DNA from: Pogona vitticeps
Lineage: Eukaryota; Chordata; Lepidosauria; Squamata; Agamidae
Length of the DNA: 64,000 nucleotides
Reading direction: 5' to 3'
Assembly: GCF_051106095.1 (NCBI RefSeq)
Contig: NC_135794.1
Span: 22,880,747-22,944,746 of the forward strand
The notes under the pieces were generated by a model. It was given only the letters and a program-made list of their open reading frames with translations. It ran no database searches and had not been told where the DNA came from. Below are positions 48,765 through 61,774 of the stretch, piece after piece (the stretch's first letter is position 1; each line of letters opens with the position of its first letter). The position numbers and the translations under genes were made by a program.

Positions 48765-48893
48765 CCTCCTCCTCTTAGAACGGCAGAGCCGGAAGGGACC
48801 CTCTGGATCCCTCTGGAGTTTGATTCCCCATGGGGAAATCGAACTCCCAACCTGCAGCCTAAAGCATTGAGCTATCCAGCAGTTTGCTGGCAG
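48765..48893 (-). repeat. Short tRNA-derived SINE
   Basis: Reversed short-type copy: CTTAGAACGGCAGAGCCGGA, AGGGACCCTCTGGATCC, GAAATCGAACTCCCAACCTG, GCATTGAGCTATCCAGC. Confidence 0.8.
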
Positions 48894-49494
48894 CATCATT
48901 TAAGAGTTAACTTTATAGGGTATCGGGGGAAAAAAGGCTTATCCTTTGAAATTATTATCGGAATGGGAACATGTAGCAGGAAAAGAAATGCTTAGGTTAG
49001 TTTTTCGAAACTTAGGTGCCTGCTGCCACTTCTATATTCTCTCCATTCATTTCTCCTTTAACATTCCATGGTTCCTCCTTCTCCTCCTTCCACCCCCAAA
49101 ATTTGGTGTAGAGATTTGTGTTTCTGGACCACCGTTTCCAGAATTCAGTTCTGAGAGCTGTAGTCCAAAAATACCCATCCTGCAGAATGCTGGATTCTTC
49201 ATTCATTGTGTTCACATCTCTTCCCACTTCTGGTGCTTTTTTCTTCTTGGTTATGCTGGCAACAACTTTGTGAAGGAGAGCAGGCACTGTAGCGGTGTCT
49301 GGATGTGAAGCTGGGTCTCCAGAGTTACAGTGCAGGACGTAAACCAATACTTCCCACCAGATCCGGAGGAAAGATGTGTTAGAAGACGAGTTAATGAGTG
49401 CTGAAGAGAGAACATCGGTGCGTGTTTCTCTTTTCAAAAACAACATAAAAGCTCTACTCACTAGATGACACGGCACTTTCTGGTAAGCATTTGT

Positions 49495-50835
49495 TTTATT
49501 AAGTAATACATTTGCTACAAGCTCTCCTTTCTCTTGAGAGTAACTGGAGGGAACGGGTGGGGCGGGGCGATGAGAAGATTGGAAATCAATGTTATTTTAT
49601 TTGCTGTCAAATAAAAATTTGCTGAGGCACTTGGTCTCATGCAGGCCAGCACCAGTACCTCTCCACGACCCAAAGCAGCTACTCCTGCACATGTGAGACT
49701 TCCACGCCTCTTTGAAGGAAAAGTCGTGGTCAACTTGGTTGGCCTTGGAGAAACCTCTGGAGATGGGATGCAGGAGGAGATTCAGAAGGATTGGCGGGGG
49801 AGGTATTGAAAAGGATCTAGGTTGGGCTTTCCCTTCTCCCTACCAGCCTCCGGGGCAAAAGAGCCAGAGGGTCAGGAAAACTGTGCCACTGTAGAAAAGA
49901 AAGAAGCAATACAAGTGAATGCATTAGTGCCTCCATCTTCCATCCTGTAAGCCTTTAAGGGCAGCCGAACAGGCGAAAAAAAAAATTAGCATTGGGCCTG
50001 AAGGCGGTCCAGTTAAGACTGCCCTTGCTCATTAGAATCAGAAAAGTAACTTTTGTGGCCTATGTCTCAAGAATCCCTCAGTAGCCACACCAGCTGGATA
50101 TTCCACAGGTGGTGATCCAACCCCACAAAATTTCCTCATCTCTGGGGTATGGCTGGTGCCTCTTCTATCTCAGTGGGTCTGTTATGGCACCAGTTAAGTT
50201 GCTGTAACTGCACAATAGTAGCGGAGGAAGAATAGTGATCCTTTTCTCATACGCTGACATCTGTTCTGTTACCGTTTTTTAAAAAAAGGCAATTGACCTT
50301 ATAGTGTATAGTTATTGTGCTGAAGGGGGAGAAACCCACCCACCCCCGAAAGCCTTTTTTATTGCTAATCGATCCTCCCTCTCCCACTTTGGTCAACAAG
50401 AAAATCTTGAACCCTCATACCCTGATATCTACGCCTGAGTGTTCATGGTCTATGTTGAACAAGGTCTGTGTGTCATTCCAAATCACAGATGTTGATTTAC
50501 ATGGAGGGAATAGGTGCTTAAGAGAGATTCCACTAGAAAAAAGCTCAGCTGAGGATTTGTTGCCTAGAGAGCTTTTGTGCTACTTTGCTTACGATCATCA
50601 TCATTATTATTATTTCCTCGTTAAAACCTGGAGGTCATTCCATAGAAATAGGGCTGGAGAATGAGGGACGCAAGGGCGCATCCCAGCTGATAAGACCAAG
50701 ACACTGTGCTCTCCGAGGAACCGATGTGGCCGTATGCTTCTTGAAAAAGCGGTGTCATCCAAACGAAGCAACAGCCCGGTCCATGCTCATTCTCCCTTGC
50801 TTGGCCCGGTTGCCCGCCTCTTTCTCAACCGCCTG
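49495..50835 (-). other. CTXND1: Probable CTXND1 3' UTR
   Basis: Sequence downstream of the CTXND1 stop codon on the minus strand. Candidate minus-strand AATAAA signals (TTTATT on the plus strand) lie at about 50358-50363 and 49495-49500. Which one is used cannot be told from sequence, so the lower limit is tentative. Confidence 0.4.
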
Positions 50836-51069
<234 letters not shown>

Positions 51070-52239
51070 CTGCAAACGAGGATCAAGGGAGGGAAGGGGT
51101 GAAGCACGCTGTGAAATCCATGGAATCCAACATGTTTTTTTATCAGATGGATGAAAATTAAGGCAAGTGCGGATCATGGGCGTGAAAGATACTGTTGCAT
51201 TCTTAACTTGACAGCTTCCTCATCTCCAGCTGAGAAGCGATGGGTTTTCCCCCCCTAAGCCTTTAAGTGACCCATAACTTGCTCAAAATGAACCCATGGA
51301 ATGCCCGTGTCCTTTTTCCTTGAGAAGCCAACTGTATATGCACCCACACATACACAAGTAATGAAAGGGTTGACCAAGGGTTAAAAAAAGATGCGAGCAA
51401 CCCATTCAGTGGTTCATATTCTTCAATGTCAATGAAATGAAACAGCATCACTACGACGTTTACCAGAATTGCACAGTCTAGGCAAACGGTAATGTTTTGT
51501 GCAAAATCTGTGGTGGAAGGCGGATTCTGTCAGTGTCCTGGCTTTTCAAAAAGTCCCTAGCAACAAAACCCTGCGAGCCCCATATCAACAATGCTAATCT
51601 TCTGGTTTAGATTATCAAGAGAGAAACTTACCAGTGGTACAGGGTAGGCTCCTGTTCTTTAAAGAAAGCCTCTTTCTCATATGCCCTGGGTCAGGCCGAC
51701 AGGTGAAAGATAGGGCCCCCTACAGGAAAAAAACCAACAGATATTATTTTCACTCCCCCTTTCCATTATTTTAGGCTTCTGTGCTGCAATTGACACATCC
51801 TTCCCACTTGCTATTATATCCCGAATGCTGAGCTGGCATTAGATAACTTTAGCATCTTTAAAATATACATAGAGTAAGCAAAAGACCATCTCAGCTGCCA
51901 ATCTCCTTGGATCAAGGATGCTAGAAAAGAAAAGAACAAAAGGAAACCTTTTAAAAACTGGCAAGGTCAAAGAGAAAAATCCATTTAAATCGCAACAGTA
52001 AAAGTCTAAAAGGCATATACAAGCTAACCTCGATTGTTTTCATTCTAATGCAATAGCAGCTCTCCTTCTTCATCTTAATTGTTCTAGGAATTTCTGTGAC
52101 CTTCAGCGTTTTCCAGTTAGAAAGGCAGTTGCTCATTTTTTTCTAATTCCCTCGTATCTTGTGCTCCTTGCCAAGTCAGTGAGTATAAGCCATACATGGG
52201 ACTCACTAGATAGCACAGTTTTAAGAATGTGGCTTATTA
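51070..52239. other. Region upstream of the CTXND1 coding exon
   Basis: Probably CTXND1 5' intron. No exon or clear repeat was recognised. It is AT-rich with short reading frames only. Confidence 0.4.
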
Positions 52240-52915
52240 CGAACGGTACCTCTCAGAATCTGGTTGGTCAGATTCTGCACAGAATACAGTGCCCAGTTCT
52301 GGGGGCTCCAGTTTAAGGAGGATATTGACCGGCTGAAATGTGCCTAGAGGAGGGGAAACCGGGAAGATAAGGCAGTCATTCCAAAAATGGCTAGGGTCGT
52401 GGCTCCCTTGACTTGTTGGCCACTGTCTTTCCGAGGATCTCATGGTGCCCCTGGCAGGGTTTGGCTGTTCCCCAGGGCATCGTGGCACACAGCTTGCGAA
52501 ACCACTCTGATAAAGATTTGGCAAGTGCCGCACGAGTTGTTTCAAGGGAGTTGGGCGTTTTGAACCTGGAGGCAAAAAGGCAGAGAGAAGATACGGTAGC
52601 CCTCTTCCAATCGTTGAAGGGGTGCCCCGTGGAAGGTGGTACCCGTTTCTTTTCTGCATCTCCAAAAGGTAGGGTCCAAACCAGTGGGTTCAAGAAAGGG
52701 AGATTTGGACTAAACATTAGCCAGAACCTCCTGGCAGTAAGAGCTGTTAGACGACGGAATGGACACCTCAGAAAGTGACATTAGAGATTTTTAAACAAAA
52801 GGTGGATGGCCATCTAGTAAGGATGCTTTAAGTGTAGATTGCTGCTTCAGTCAAAGAGTTGGACCAGATGACCTTTGGGTTCCCTTCAGATCTAGAGTTC
52901 TTTGATTCATTGTGT
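52240..52915 (+). mobile_element. CR1-type LINE 3' region, interrupted
   Basis: Plus-strand order of an L2/CR1 3' end: TACAGTGCCCAGTTCTGGGG, GACCGGCTGAAATGTGCC, GAAACCGGGAAGATAAGG, AACCTCCTGGCAGTAAGAGC, TTAAACAAAAGGTGGATGGC, TTGGACCAGATGACCTTTGG and a TTCTTTGATTCATTG end. The middle (about 52390-52660) does not fit and may be an insertion or older sequence. Confidence 0.75.
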
Positions 52916-53710
52916 TTCTCTAAAAGGCTGCCCTGGCCGGGGGGGGGGGGGAATGGATTTCCTGGTTCACACTAAGAGCTGGCCCTACCGATGGGCACAG
53001 GGGGGGCAGGAATCCCCTCAGGCAGTGAAGAGGCAGCAACTTGTTAGTTATTTAATTTTTTTACTGTTCTGGTTTTTACAGGAAAGGATAGAGGGAGGTC
53101 ATCGCGGGATTGTTTTGCCTCCTGGGCTGAAGGAACTTGGCTGGCTTTTGGGAATCTGCACGGGGATTGAAAGAGGCAGTGATCGGTCACAGACCACCGC
53201 TGATCCACCCTCTAAGAGTCTACCTGCATGATTCACAAAATGGCTGTGCTTTGTGCTAATGCAGGGGTGCATATCTCTCCACGTATACCTGTAAAGTCCC
53301 CAAACAACTATGTGGAAATTAAGCCAAGGGGGGAAGAACCACTTTGCACTAATCCCCAAAGAACTGTAGCAATCTGTCACATAACGAGCATCTCTCCTGT
53401 TGTTCTTTAATCCATCGGCTGGGCTTGTTCTCGGCAAATAATGCATGATTTCCTCCCTCTCTTACCCACTCCACCCCTGTGGAGATGATTTTGCATTTCT
53501 GAACCACAAAAATCTGCACTGAGCATACAGACAATGTGCTTGCTCATTGAGCTTTACAGAGGACACCCAATTTGGCCGCAACAACATTGTTCAGATCCAG
53601 AGCTTGGATAAAATTATCTCCTGGATTACAGCTCCCATTATCCCCCAGTCAGTATGGCAACTGTTTCCAGTATGGGAGATGGAAAACTACATATAAACTT
53701 AATGGAGAGA

Positions 53711-53794
53711 TGAATGAATGAATGAATGAATGAATGAATGAATGAATGAATGAATGAATGAATGAATGAATGAATGAATGAATGAATGAATGAA
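53711..53794. repeat. (TGAA)n microsatellite
   Basis: About 21 perfect TGAA units. Confidence 0.96.
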
Positions 53795-55938
53795 AAAAAA
53801 CTCCCAAGCTCTATTTAAAGACATCTAGAAAGACATCTAGAAAAACCACTCCACCTTCATAGGAGCAAACCCCACCTCATCCAAACATTGAAAATCTGCA
53901 AGGAGTATTCCCAGCAGTAATGCAGCTCCATTATCTCTTATCTACCCCACCTTAGAGTGATGAATGACCTTCTAATTTCAGCTTGGGGGCCCTTTAGACA
54001 GCAGCTGGGAAGAGCTCGTCACATTACAAGAATCTGTCATTGTCCAGCTTCGATCAGGAAATGCTGGTTTCTGTGGTTTCTGTAATTGTTCAGTGAAATG
54101 GGATTGATGGGTGTGAGTGGTGAGAGACGGGGACTGCCGGGTGTGCAATCTGTTTGATCTGCAACTTGGCCTATGAAAATTAATTGTTCCTTCTCTGCTC
54201 GCATTCCTTCGGAAGAAAAAGAAGCCAGCTCCTGAGGACAGCAGGGAAGCCACTGTGAACCGTAGACTTCTTTTGTCCAAGCCTGCAATTCCGCTGGAAA
54301 TGAATGGATATTTATAGACCAGTTCCAAAAGGGAGTTTTACAAACTGGTAGCCTAGAAAGAGAACATTTCGTAAGGATGGGTCTTTCATGTCCTTCAAGC
54401 AATCCACCCTAGTGGAATCTATGGTCCAGTGTGTAAATGGTGACTGATGAGGAGTTTTAATGGTCGAAGGGGCTACTGGTGGCTTCAAGGTCAGTGGGGT
54501 TGCCAGCTAGCGCTGGCTTTGGCTCAGAACATGACAGGAGCTATCCGAGGTGCTGATCTCACTCTGGGTCAAGGGTTGAATGCATTGGGAAATCAATGCA
54601 CGGTTCCAGTGAAAACATGGACTGGATTTGCCGCCCTACTGACATCGGAGCTACCAGCCCCTTGCTGCCTGATGGCTGGACCATGGCTTTAAAATTACAC
54701 AATCAAATTAGAAAACAAACCCCTCTCCCCAGATTCTAGACCTTTCTATATTCTCAGTATCTGAGGAGCCCAATGAAGCTTATAATTTCACCCTGTCCCT
54801 GGTCAGTCCAGCATAAATCGCACTGAACTGCGTTTATTTAGTTGAAAGTTTCATGTCTTTTTTCAACCACTTCTGTATTGAAGGTTTCTACAGAATTTAG
54901 TTGGATTCACTCATAATTTGTTTAGAATCACAGCCAGCATGATAGCTCTCATTGAGATCAAATATCAGCGACCATCATCTCCTCCAGCTGCCCATAAAAG
55001 CTAGACAATGTCTCAGATCTGTCTGTACTCTATCAACGCGACGGCAGCTGAAGTCTCTAGAAATAATTACTATCACATTTGATAGCCGGGAATATAAAAG
55101 AAGGACAAAGAATGGAAATAGCTGTGACATGTTCCTTTATTCTTCGAAAAAGGACATGACATGGATGGCTAGACAGAATCCAAAGAGCTTAAAAGATAAG
55201 GAAAGACGATTCTACATTTTACTTAATGTGAAGTATCTTTATTTGAAGCTCTTTGCTCTTAGCAGGCATTATGGATTCCCGGCCATGAGAAAAGGGGGGT
55301 GTAATTCAACCAAGCCTGCTCCCTGCTGCCTTCCTGCAGTTAGTCCAAAATATAGGAATATCTGAAGGGTGTACAGCAGGGTGTTTCCTCTGCCCAGTTA
55401 AAAGTGTGTAACGGCTGAATGGGGCCGTTTCAGATGAGGTTGGTGGTGACTCCAATTTTGTGAGGGGGATTGGGTGAATCTGCACTGATTTTTTTTCCAG
55501 CCCACGCTTCATAGGACTTGCCGCAATGCCGAGCCCTCTCCCCAAAAACGGGATCAGCAGCTTGGAGACCTAAAGTTTGGAATAAAAACCCAAGGGGATT
55601 CACCCCTCTCATTGAAAATCGGCACTGTCAGCGTCTACATAGTCCTCAAAGTACAGAGACTTGGTGGAGGGAGGGGGAAAATGCTGTTGGTGCCAATCTT
55701 CATTGGAAAGGAAGCATCTGACAGTGATAGATCTTCCTGTCAAGATTCCTCAAAGCAAATGAGCACAAGAAATTCAGCAAGCATCATCTTCATTCCTAGC
55801 TGTTCTATGAGTGTGTCTTAGGGCTACCTATTAGCGACGGGGTTTTCAGAATTCTAGGATTATAAATCCCATAATTCTCTCTTCTGGGAGTCCTATTGGA
55901 TGATATCTAACTGTGGCTCACCTGGGAGAGAGGCTGTA

Positions 55939-56024
55939 CTAGGCCTAGCTCTGCCCAAGCTTCTACTTCCTGTCCTGATGCAAGTTTTCTTTCTGAACAG
56001 GAAACTAGGCAGAGCTAGGCCTAG
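55939..56024. repeat. Hairpin with perfect 17-bp arms
   Basis: CTAGGCCTAGCTCTGCC (55939-55955) and GGCAGAGCTAGGCCTAG (56008-56024) are exact reverse complements. Pairing continues inward imperfectly through TACTTCCTGTCCTG and AACAGGAAACTA. The arms themselves begin with the palindrome CTAGGCCTAG. Confidence 0.85.
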
Positions 56025-57631
56025 CTAAGCATAGGATATGGAGGAGGCAGTTTTATTCCCATCCTACTGCAAGCCGCTGTGTGAACTGACCATTGGGTTC
56101 AAAATGGGCAATCCTTATATTCTATTGCTATAATCATTTTTACTCTGCTGCTGGACAAAATATAAATATTTTACATTTCTGGTTGGAGTCTACCATGGCT
56201 TTTTTACTGCAGTGTTGGAAGGAATTATAAAAGGCTGTTATCTGTAGAGATACATAAATAGGACTGAAGTGCTATTCATCATGGAAGAAAAAATATATAT
56301 ACTTTTCATCATTTTGTAGTAAATTGCTCAATCAAGATCCCTTTCAACAGATTTAATTAGTTTTTTTTTCCCATTTGCATTCGAAGCACTTGACTTAACA
56401 CGCTACTTGATCGATGTTGCCCCAGCAACAAAATAAACGAGTGAAAATTCAAGAAACGAGAGACACTAAATCACTCCGGTGGGATGGGGTGATTTTGTTT
56501 TACTTTGTAGAAGTTGAGCATTGTTGCTTCAAGTCCGGAATGCTGTTGTTCCGCATTTCTGGAAGCTTTGATGATATAATTCTATAAGAAAGCTAATGGG
56601 ATGCTAGAGACGGGAACTCCATGGGAACTTCAGACTGATCTACCTCGTAGGGTGGTTGTGATGTCACAGGGGGAGGGAGAGTGACACATGCCATCTTGAA
56701 CTCAATGGCGGAAAAAAATCAAATGTAAAAATAGCCAAAAATCTACCACCATCTCTGTCTTTTTGAGTTCTTCCTTTCCTTCCACCTTACACACTAGATC
56801 AATTTCAGGTTCACAGATAACGAGATTAGACGTAGATTATGCACAAGAGATGAACATCGGAATATTTTTAGAAAGTTATCAAATACCCATCTTGGCAGGC
56901 TGGAGATCCATCGTCATGTCCTTGCTAAAGAAATAACCACCAGCTGTTTTAAAAACAGACCATGGGCCTGTCATTTAAAACCAGACCATTGGAACACCGT
57001 TGCGGTGGATATTCTCATTTGAAAAATCACAGTCTTCTGCCAGAGGAGGTGAAACACATTGTCCGTCTCTGGCTCGATGCAGTTATTCATGTCAGTTATG
57101 CGCTTGAGTCCATATATCACAATCAATCTGGCGCTTGCATTTTAATAACCCATGGGGTGATTCATAATATGTTTACCTTTCCCCTATATTTAGAAACCAT
57201 CCGAGCGTCAAACCATTGCTTGAGTCAAGACCATTACACATTCACCTTCCTCTCTTCTTGAACTATAGGTTGTTTACTCCATACTGTTCCATTATGTGGA
57301 TCGCATCCTGAAGCCATTTAGTTACTATAGCGGGTCAAGAGTACCTTTGGCCACGTCCTGTCACACGTAGGATTTCAACGATCAAGACATAGTCTCGAAA
57401 CGCAGCTTTTGGGACCCATTCTTCAGGCAGTAGGTTTAAACCTCAGGGTCTCAGCTAATTTTGGACTTACACCTTCAAGATTAGAAGGAGAAACAGATGA
57501 ACTCCAGCTTCACAGTTAGAAGGTGATAAAACATTACCTTTCCAAAGATGCATTTTTGGCTTGTAGTGGTTTAGACTTTCACAGCAAGCTGCCCCAGGGC
57601 ACTTTAAGTGCAAAATGCTTACATTTAAAGG

Positions 57632-57636
57632 ACACA

Positions 57637-57675
<39 letters not shown>
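57632..57675. repeat. (CA)n(GA)n microsatellite
   Basis: About 11 CA units followed directly by about 11 GA units. Confidence 0.95.
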
Positions 57676-58844
57676 CTGTCATTTTGGGGTACAGGAAAGG
57701 TGAAGCTCATGGACTCAGATTCCCTAATCTGAACCCCACTACTTTAGAGTGAATATTCACCGTACTGGCACCATCATGTTGATATTATTATTATCCAAAA
57801 ATACCAGACACAGTCAATCAAAAACAACATTCACTGGTGTTCTTTAACACATATAATTTTTTTAACCCAAAACCCATGTATGTCTGCTGTTCCGAATATT
57901 GCTGGTTTTTTTTTAAAATAACTCTGATAGTGTGATTTCTGAGATCTGCAACTGCTTATAGTACTGTGTGAAATTTCTTGATCTTCTTCCCAAAGCCCCA
58001 AGGACGAAGGGGACAGCTGCAGTGTGTGTTTTAACCACAAGCGAGATGTTTTACCGGCCAGGTCTCTATATTTGGTTAGTTTTTCCAGTTCTTTATTTTC
58101 AACTTCGGCATCCCCTGGAACTGCAATGTCGATGATCCAGACTCTTCATCATCATTATCGTTGTTGTTCTAGTAGACTCCCATTTTTCACCTCTCAGCAG
58201 ATGTAACTGGGAAGGAGCAAAACGGAAAGCCAGGAGAAGCTGCTGATATCAGTCCAGACTGAGCAGGAATTTAGAGGTCTAGCTATCCATCTGTCCATGA
58301 TACTTGAGAAAACCCCATCCGCTTTGCAGAGACTTACACACAAGTAACCTCTCGGTAGGTTTCCCCTGCAATTTCATCCGAAGGCTGCCAGCTGCAAAGC
58401 CTCTTATGCCAACAGCCTGCGTACAGCTGCCAAGGCAAGGTTAATGCTCTTTTAATGGCCACCTCCCGTCGTCCATTCCACTCAGCTTCTTCTCCGGAAC
58501 GTCTCCCAGCAATCAGGTTAAAATATGAGGGTCCTGATGGTTTAAAACCAAGCCTGGAGCTGAAGATATGAAATACCACTTTGTCTTGCAGAAAGAATAG
58601 TCTATGCAAAGCTGGGCTGGCACCAAGACTAAGTGAATGGCATGGGTTGGCTACCTCTTTTGGCGCGTGAATGTGCGTGTCTGTGAACATGTGTGTCAAA
58701 GTACTGAAAATTGGGGGGAGGGGGCTAAGCAGTGGCAGAACTTGAACAGGTCCATAAAGGAATGCAAGAAAACGGGTGACTTGCTGGGGGATGTGCATTT
58801 TAAATAATATCATGAATGCATATGTCAGGTCTATTCTGCTCTTT

Positions 58845-59022
58845 CGAGGTAGAGAACACTCAGAAGTGGTTTCCCATTCTTTTCCTCTAGGGGGAGCTCT
58901 GGGACAGTACAGCTTGCCCAAGGCTACCCAGGCTGGCTCTTCTCCAAGGAGGTCCCCATGGGGGAATCAAACTCCCAACCTTTGGCTACACGGCCAGGGA
59001 CCTAAACCAGCGAGCTGCATTT
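58845..59022 (-). repeat. tRNA-derived SINE
   Basis: Reversed copy: GAGGTAGAGAACACTCAGAA, CAGCTTGCCCAAGGCTACCC, GAATCAAACTCCCAACC and ACCTAAACCAGCGAGCTGC. Confidence 0.87.
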
Positions 59023-59319
59023 TAAACTGAGCCTGAGTAAAATTAACTCTTTCTCCAGTGAGACAGGCATAACTAAGACCCAGCAGAATGCATGTCTGAT
59101 TTCAGAAAACTAAATAGGGTCAATTCTGCTGAATACTTGAATGAGAAACCTTCTCCTACAGGAGGGGAAAGGATCATTTTCTAATATTAGGATAGGTGGA
59201 CTGGTATATTAAATTACACCAAGCAGCTTTTCATGTCCCTTTGCTCTTAATTTCATTCCTTTAGCAGTATACCTAGAACTGTTTTTAGTTACATTTGCAG
59301 CTTCTGCGGTGGGTCACCT

Positions 59320-59745
59320 GACATCACTACGTAGGTGTCTTCCATAATACAGGCTATCATTTTGTAGAATTCTAATGTTTCCCTTAAAAGGAACTAAATG
59401 TAACTACCTCAGTTATGTTTCATAATAATGCAGGGTATAATCTCGTAGAATTCTGTTTCCCTTAAAAGGAACTAAATGTAACTACAACAGTTAGGTTTCA
59501 TATTAATGCAGGCTACAATGTGGTAGAATTCTAATGTTTCCCTTAAAAGGAACTAAATGTAACTACCTTGGTTATGTTTCATATTAATGCAGGCTACAAT
59601 GTGGTAGAATTCTAATGTTTCCCTTAAGAGGAACTAAATGTAACTATGGCAGCTATGTTTCATAATCATACAGGCTGTCATTCCGTAGAATTCTAATGTT
59701 TCACTTAAAAGTAACTAAATGCAACCATGTGAGATATGTTTGATA
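59320..59745. repeat. Minisatellite, about 81-bp unit, five copies
   Basis: The landmark GGAACTAAATG or its variant ends at 59400, 59478, 59559, 59640 and 59721, giving spacings of 78, 81, 81 and 81. Each unit carries GTAGAATTCT, TTTCCCTTAAAAGGAACTAA and TATGTTTCATA-like parts. The outer units are more diverged than the inner ones. Confidence 0.93.
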
Positions 59746-60744
59746 CTAAGAAAGTAAAGAGTTGTGCTTTTAAAAAAAAAAAAGTAATGACAACAGTAAC
59801 TAAGCTACTTGGGATCTTAGTGCTTAACCGTAACTAAAGGCTCTGCAAAAGTAACTTTCCAAACTGTGCCTCAAAAGAGCTTTGGATTTACATTTAGGAG
59901 GCTCAATTAAAACAAAGAAGAAAAAGAGGAGAAAGCAATTAAGCCAGGAAAGAAAACATCATGACCCATTTACTTTTTACCAAGGTTAGTAGCACAGGAG
60001 GGTGAAGGAAAGCGCCGGAAGGCACTTCTCTCACTGAGCCAATGTCCTTGTTATATTTCATCAAAAACAAGAGTCAACCGAATGCATTCGGCACCCTCGA
60101 AGGAGGCGATAGCCCTTTATGAGCAGATTTATGCCACGGGCGTTATTCGTGCATGCATGGAAGTAAACCCCAGAGAGCAGGGGCTTGGTGTTGATTGGCT
60201 CCCCAGTTTCCTACTGGGAGCTGATGCTGGTCCCACTGCAGAGGCTGACCACTTTGATGGGGTCAGGGGAACAATTCTCTGCTCCCGGCTTCTCTGAGCA
60301 CTTTATAGACCCGCAAGGATTACAAGCCAAACCAAAGAAAATGCACATTTGCAAGAAGCTAGAAGTCCACATCCAGTTTTGAAAAATCCGGTGGAGGGAG
60401 AGGTTCTCCTTCGGAGCAAGGGGTTGCTCCTGGGTAGACCAGTTCTGGCCTCGAGGCTCACAGCCTGCAGCTGTGCCCTTGGGCAGGGCTGTGAAGACTC
60501 AGGTGGAAGAGTTTTCGGTGGGGATAGAAGTATTGCAACCATATCTTTCTCTTACACTTCTGTTTCTGAACCTTCTGCTTTCAGAGGCTCAGACGGGCCA
60601 AGATCCGAACAGGAGACCACCAGCTCTCCAGGAAGGGCTAGAAAAGAACCTGGGAGGGACATTGACAACATCCCTCTGAGAGACCCAGGATCTGAGGGAG
60701 GCGTAGATGGCTTTCTCTGATGCATCACTTCCCAGATATAGATG

Positions 60745-60990
60745 TTCTTTGGCGACCCATCTGGGTACCTAACAGTTGAGCCGGTCCTTCTCTGCAGATA
60801 GCACTGTGAGTCGAAGCATCCGGGCTCCCACGGGACATTGTAGGAGAAGAGCCAGCCTGTGTAGCCTTGGGCTCGTTGCAAGCTCCCAGATGCCCCCAGC
60901 AAAAGGGAATGCAAAACTGCTTCTGAGTACTCAGAAAACCCTGGAAGAGTCTCTTCAAGCCAGAATCAACTTGATGGCATGCAAGTATAT
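60745..60990 (+). repeat. Diverged tRNA-derived SINE
   Basis: Head eroded; middle AGAAGAGCCAGCCTGTGTAG, GCCTTGGGCTCGTTGC; tail TGAGTACTCAGAAAACCC and GCCAGAATCAACTTGATGGC are clear. It ends in a short TATTTATTATT run. Confidence 0.75.
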
Positions 60991-61174
60991 TTATTATTGA
61001 TCAGTTTGCACAATCCCCCATTCTGTAGTTGGAGCTGAGACTCTTCTGCACCTCTCCTCTTATCCTGACTTTGTGTTTGGATGACATAATATATAACTAC
61101 TCCAATTATGTATACATGTATACCATAAGCAGCGAAAATCTTATTGTGGCTATAAATAATAATAATTGTGTGTC

Positions 61175-61400
61175 ATCAAGTCAATTCTAAATGATGGCAA
61201 ACTTTTCCAGGGTTTTCTAGTAGAGAATACTCAGAAGGGGCTTGCCATTTCCTCCTTTTTCTTGGGTGCCCTGGGACTGTGCAGCTTGCCCAAGGCTGCA
61301 CAGGCTGGCTCTACTCGCAGGAAGCACAGTGGGGGGAATCAAACTCCTAACCTCTGGCTTTGTAGCCAGAGACCCAAACCACTGAGCTATCCAGCCAGTG
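61175..61400 (-). repeat. tRNA-derived SINE, near full length
   Basis: Reversed copy from GTGTCATCAAGTCAATTCTA through GGGTTTTCTAGTAGAGAATA, GCTTGCCCAAGGCTGCACAG and GAATCAAACTCCTAACCTC to CTGAGCTATCCAGCCAG. Confidence 0.9.
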
Positions 61401-61401
61401 A

Positions 61402-61550
61402 ATCCTGAGTTAGGGTGACCCTTTACAAGGTTTTCCAGGTAGAAAGCAGCTGGCCCAAGGTCACCTAGGCTGGCTCTTCTCCCAGGAGGCACAGTGGGAA
61501 ATTGAACTCTCAATTCCTGGCTCCCCAGCCAGATATCTACTGCTCCCCCC
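61402..61550 (-). repeat. tRNA-derived SINE, internally deleted, tandem with the preceding copy
   Basis: A second reversed SINE immediately adjacent: GGTTTTCCAGGTAGAAAGCA, GCTGGCCCAAGGTCACCTAG, AAATTGAACTCTCAATTCC. It lacks part of the middle present in its neighbour. Confidence 0.8.
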
Positions 61551-61737
61551 CAAAAAAAGCTATCTGGAAATCCAATTACATGTAGCCTACACACGAGGAG
61601 GACCTTCTTCAGATCCAATATTCTGTGGTGAATATTATGATGCTGTGGGTGGTGGCTTTAATTCTATTCCTACAGGTGTGTTCATAGCCCTGATATTTCT
61701 AATTCTTGAATACAGCTTAGATATTGCTGTGAGTTAC

Positions 61738-61774
61738 CATCATCATCATCATTATTGTTGTTGTTGTTGTTGTT
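61738..61774. repeat. (CAT)n / (TTG)n microsatellite
   Basis: Six or so CAT units followed by seven TTG units. Confidence 0.85.

Larger units (their letters stand above)
45820..49490. other. Convergent FAH-CTXND1 intergenic region
   Basis: No gene was recognised. It contains a truncated hAT-like MITE (47113-47203), a reversed SINE (47345-47545) and a short reversed SINE (48765-48893). The 154-residue minus-strand frame at 49012-49476 has no recognisable family and partly covers repeat-like sequence. Confidence 0.5.
53000..58844. other. Non-coding DNA, no gene recognised
   Basis: Contains a long TGAA microsatellite (53711-53794), a palindromic repeat near 53625-53690, a perfect-arm hairpin at 55939-56024 and a CA/GA microsatellite at 57632-57675. 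The longest open frame (minus, 58334-58921, 195 codons) runs into SINE sequence and looks accidental. Confidence 0.45.

Noticed and set aside
49012-49476. 154-codon minus-strand open frame in the FAH-CTXND1 gap
   Set aside because: Overlaps MITE-like sequence and shows no family similarity; lies beyond the likely CTXND1 3' end.
58334-58921. 195-codon minus-strand open frame
   Set aside because: Part of it is SINE sequence, composition is not protein-like, and no splice or family support was found.
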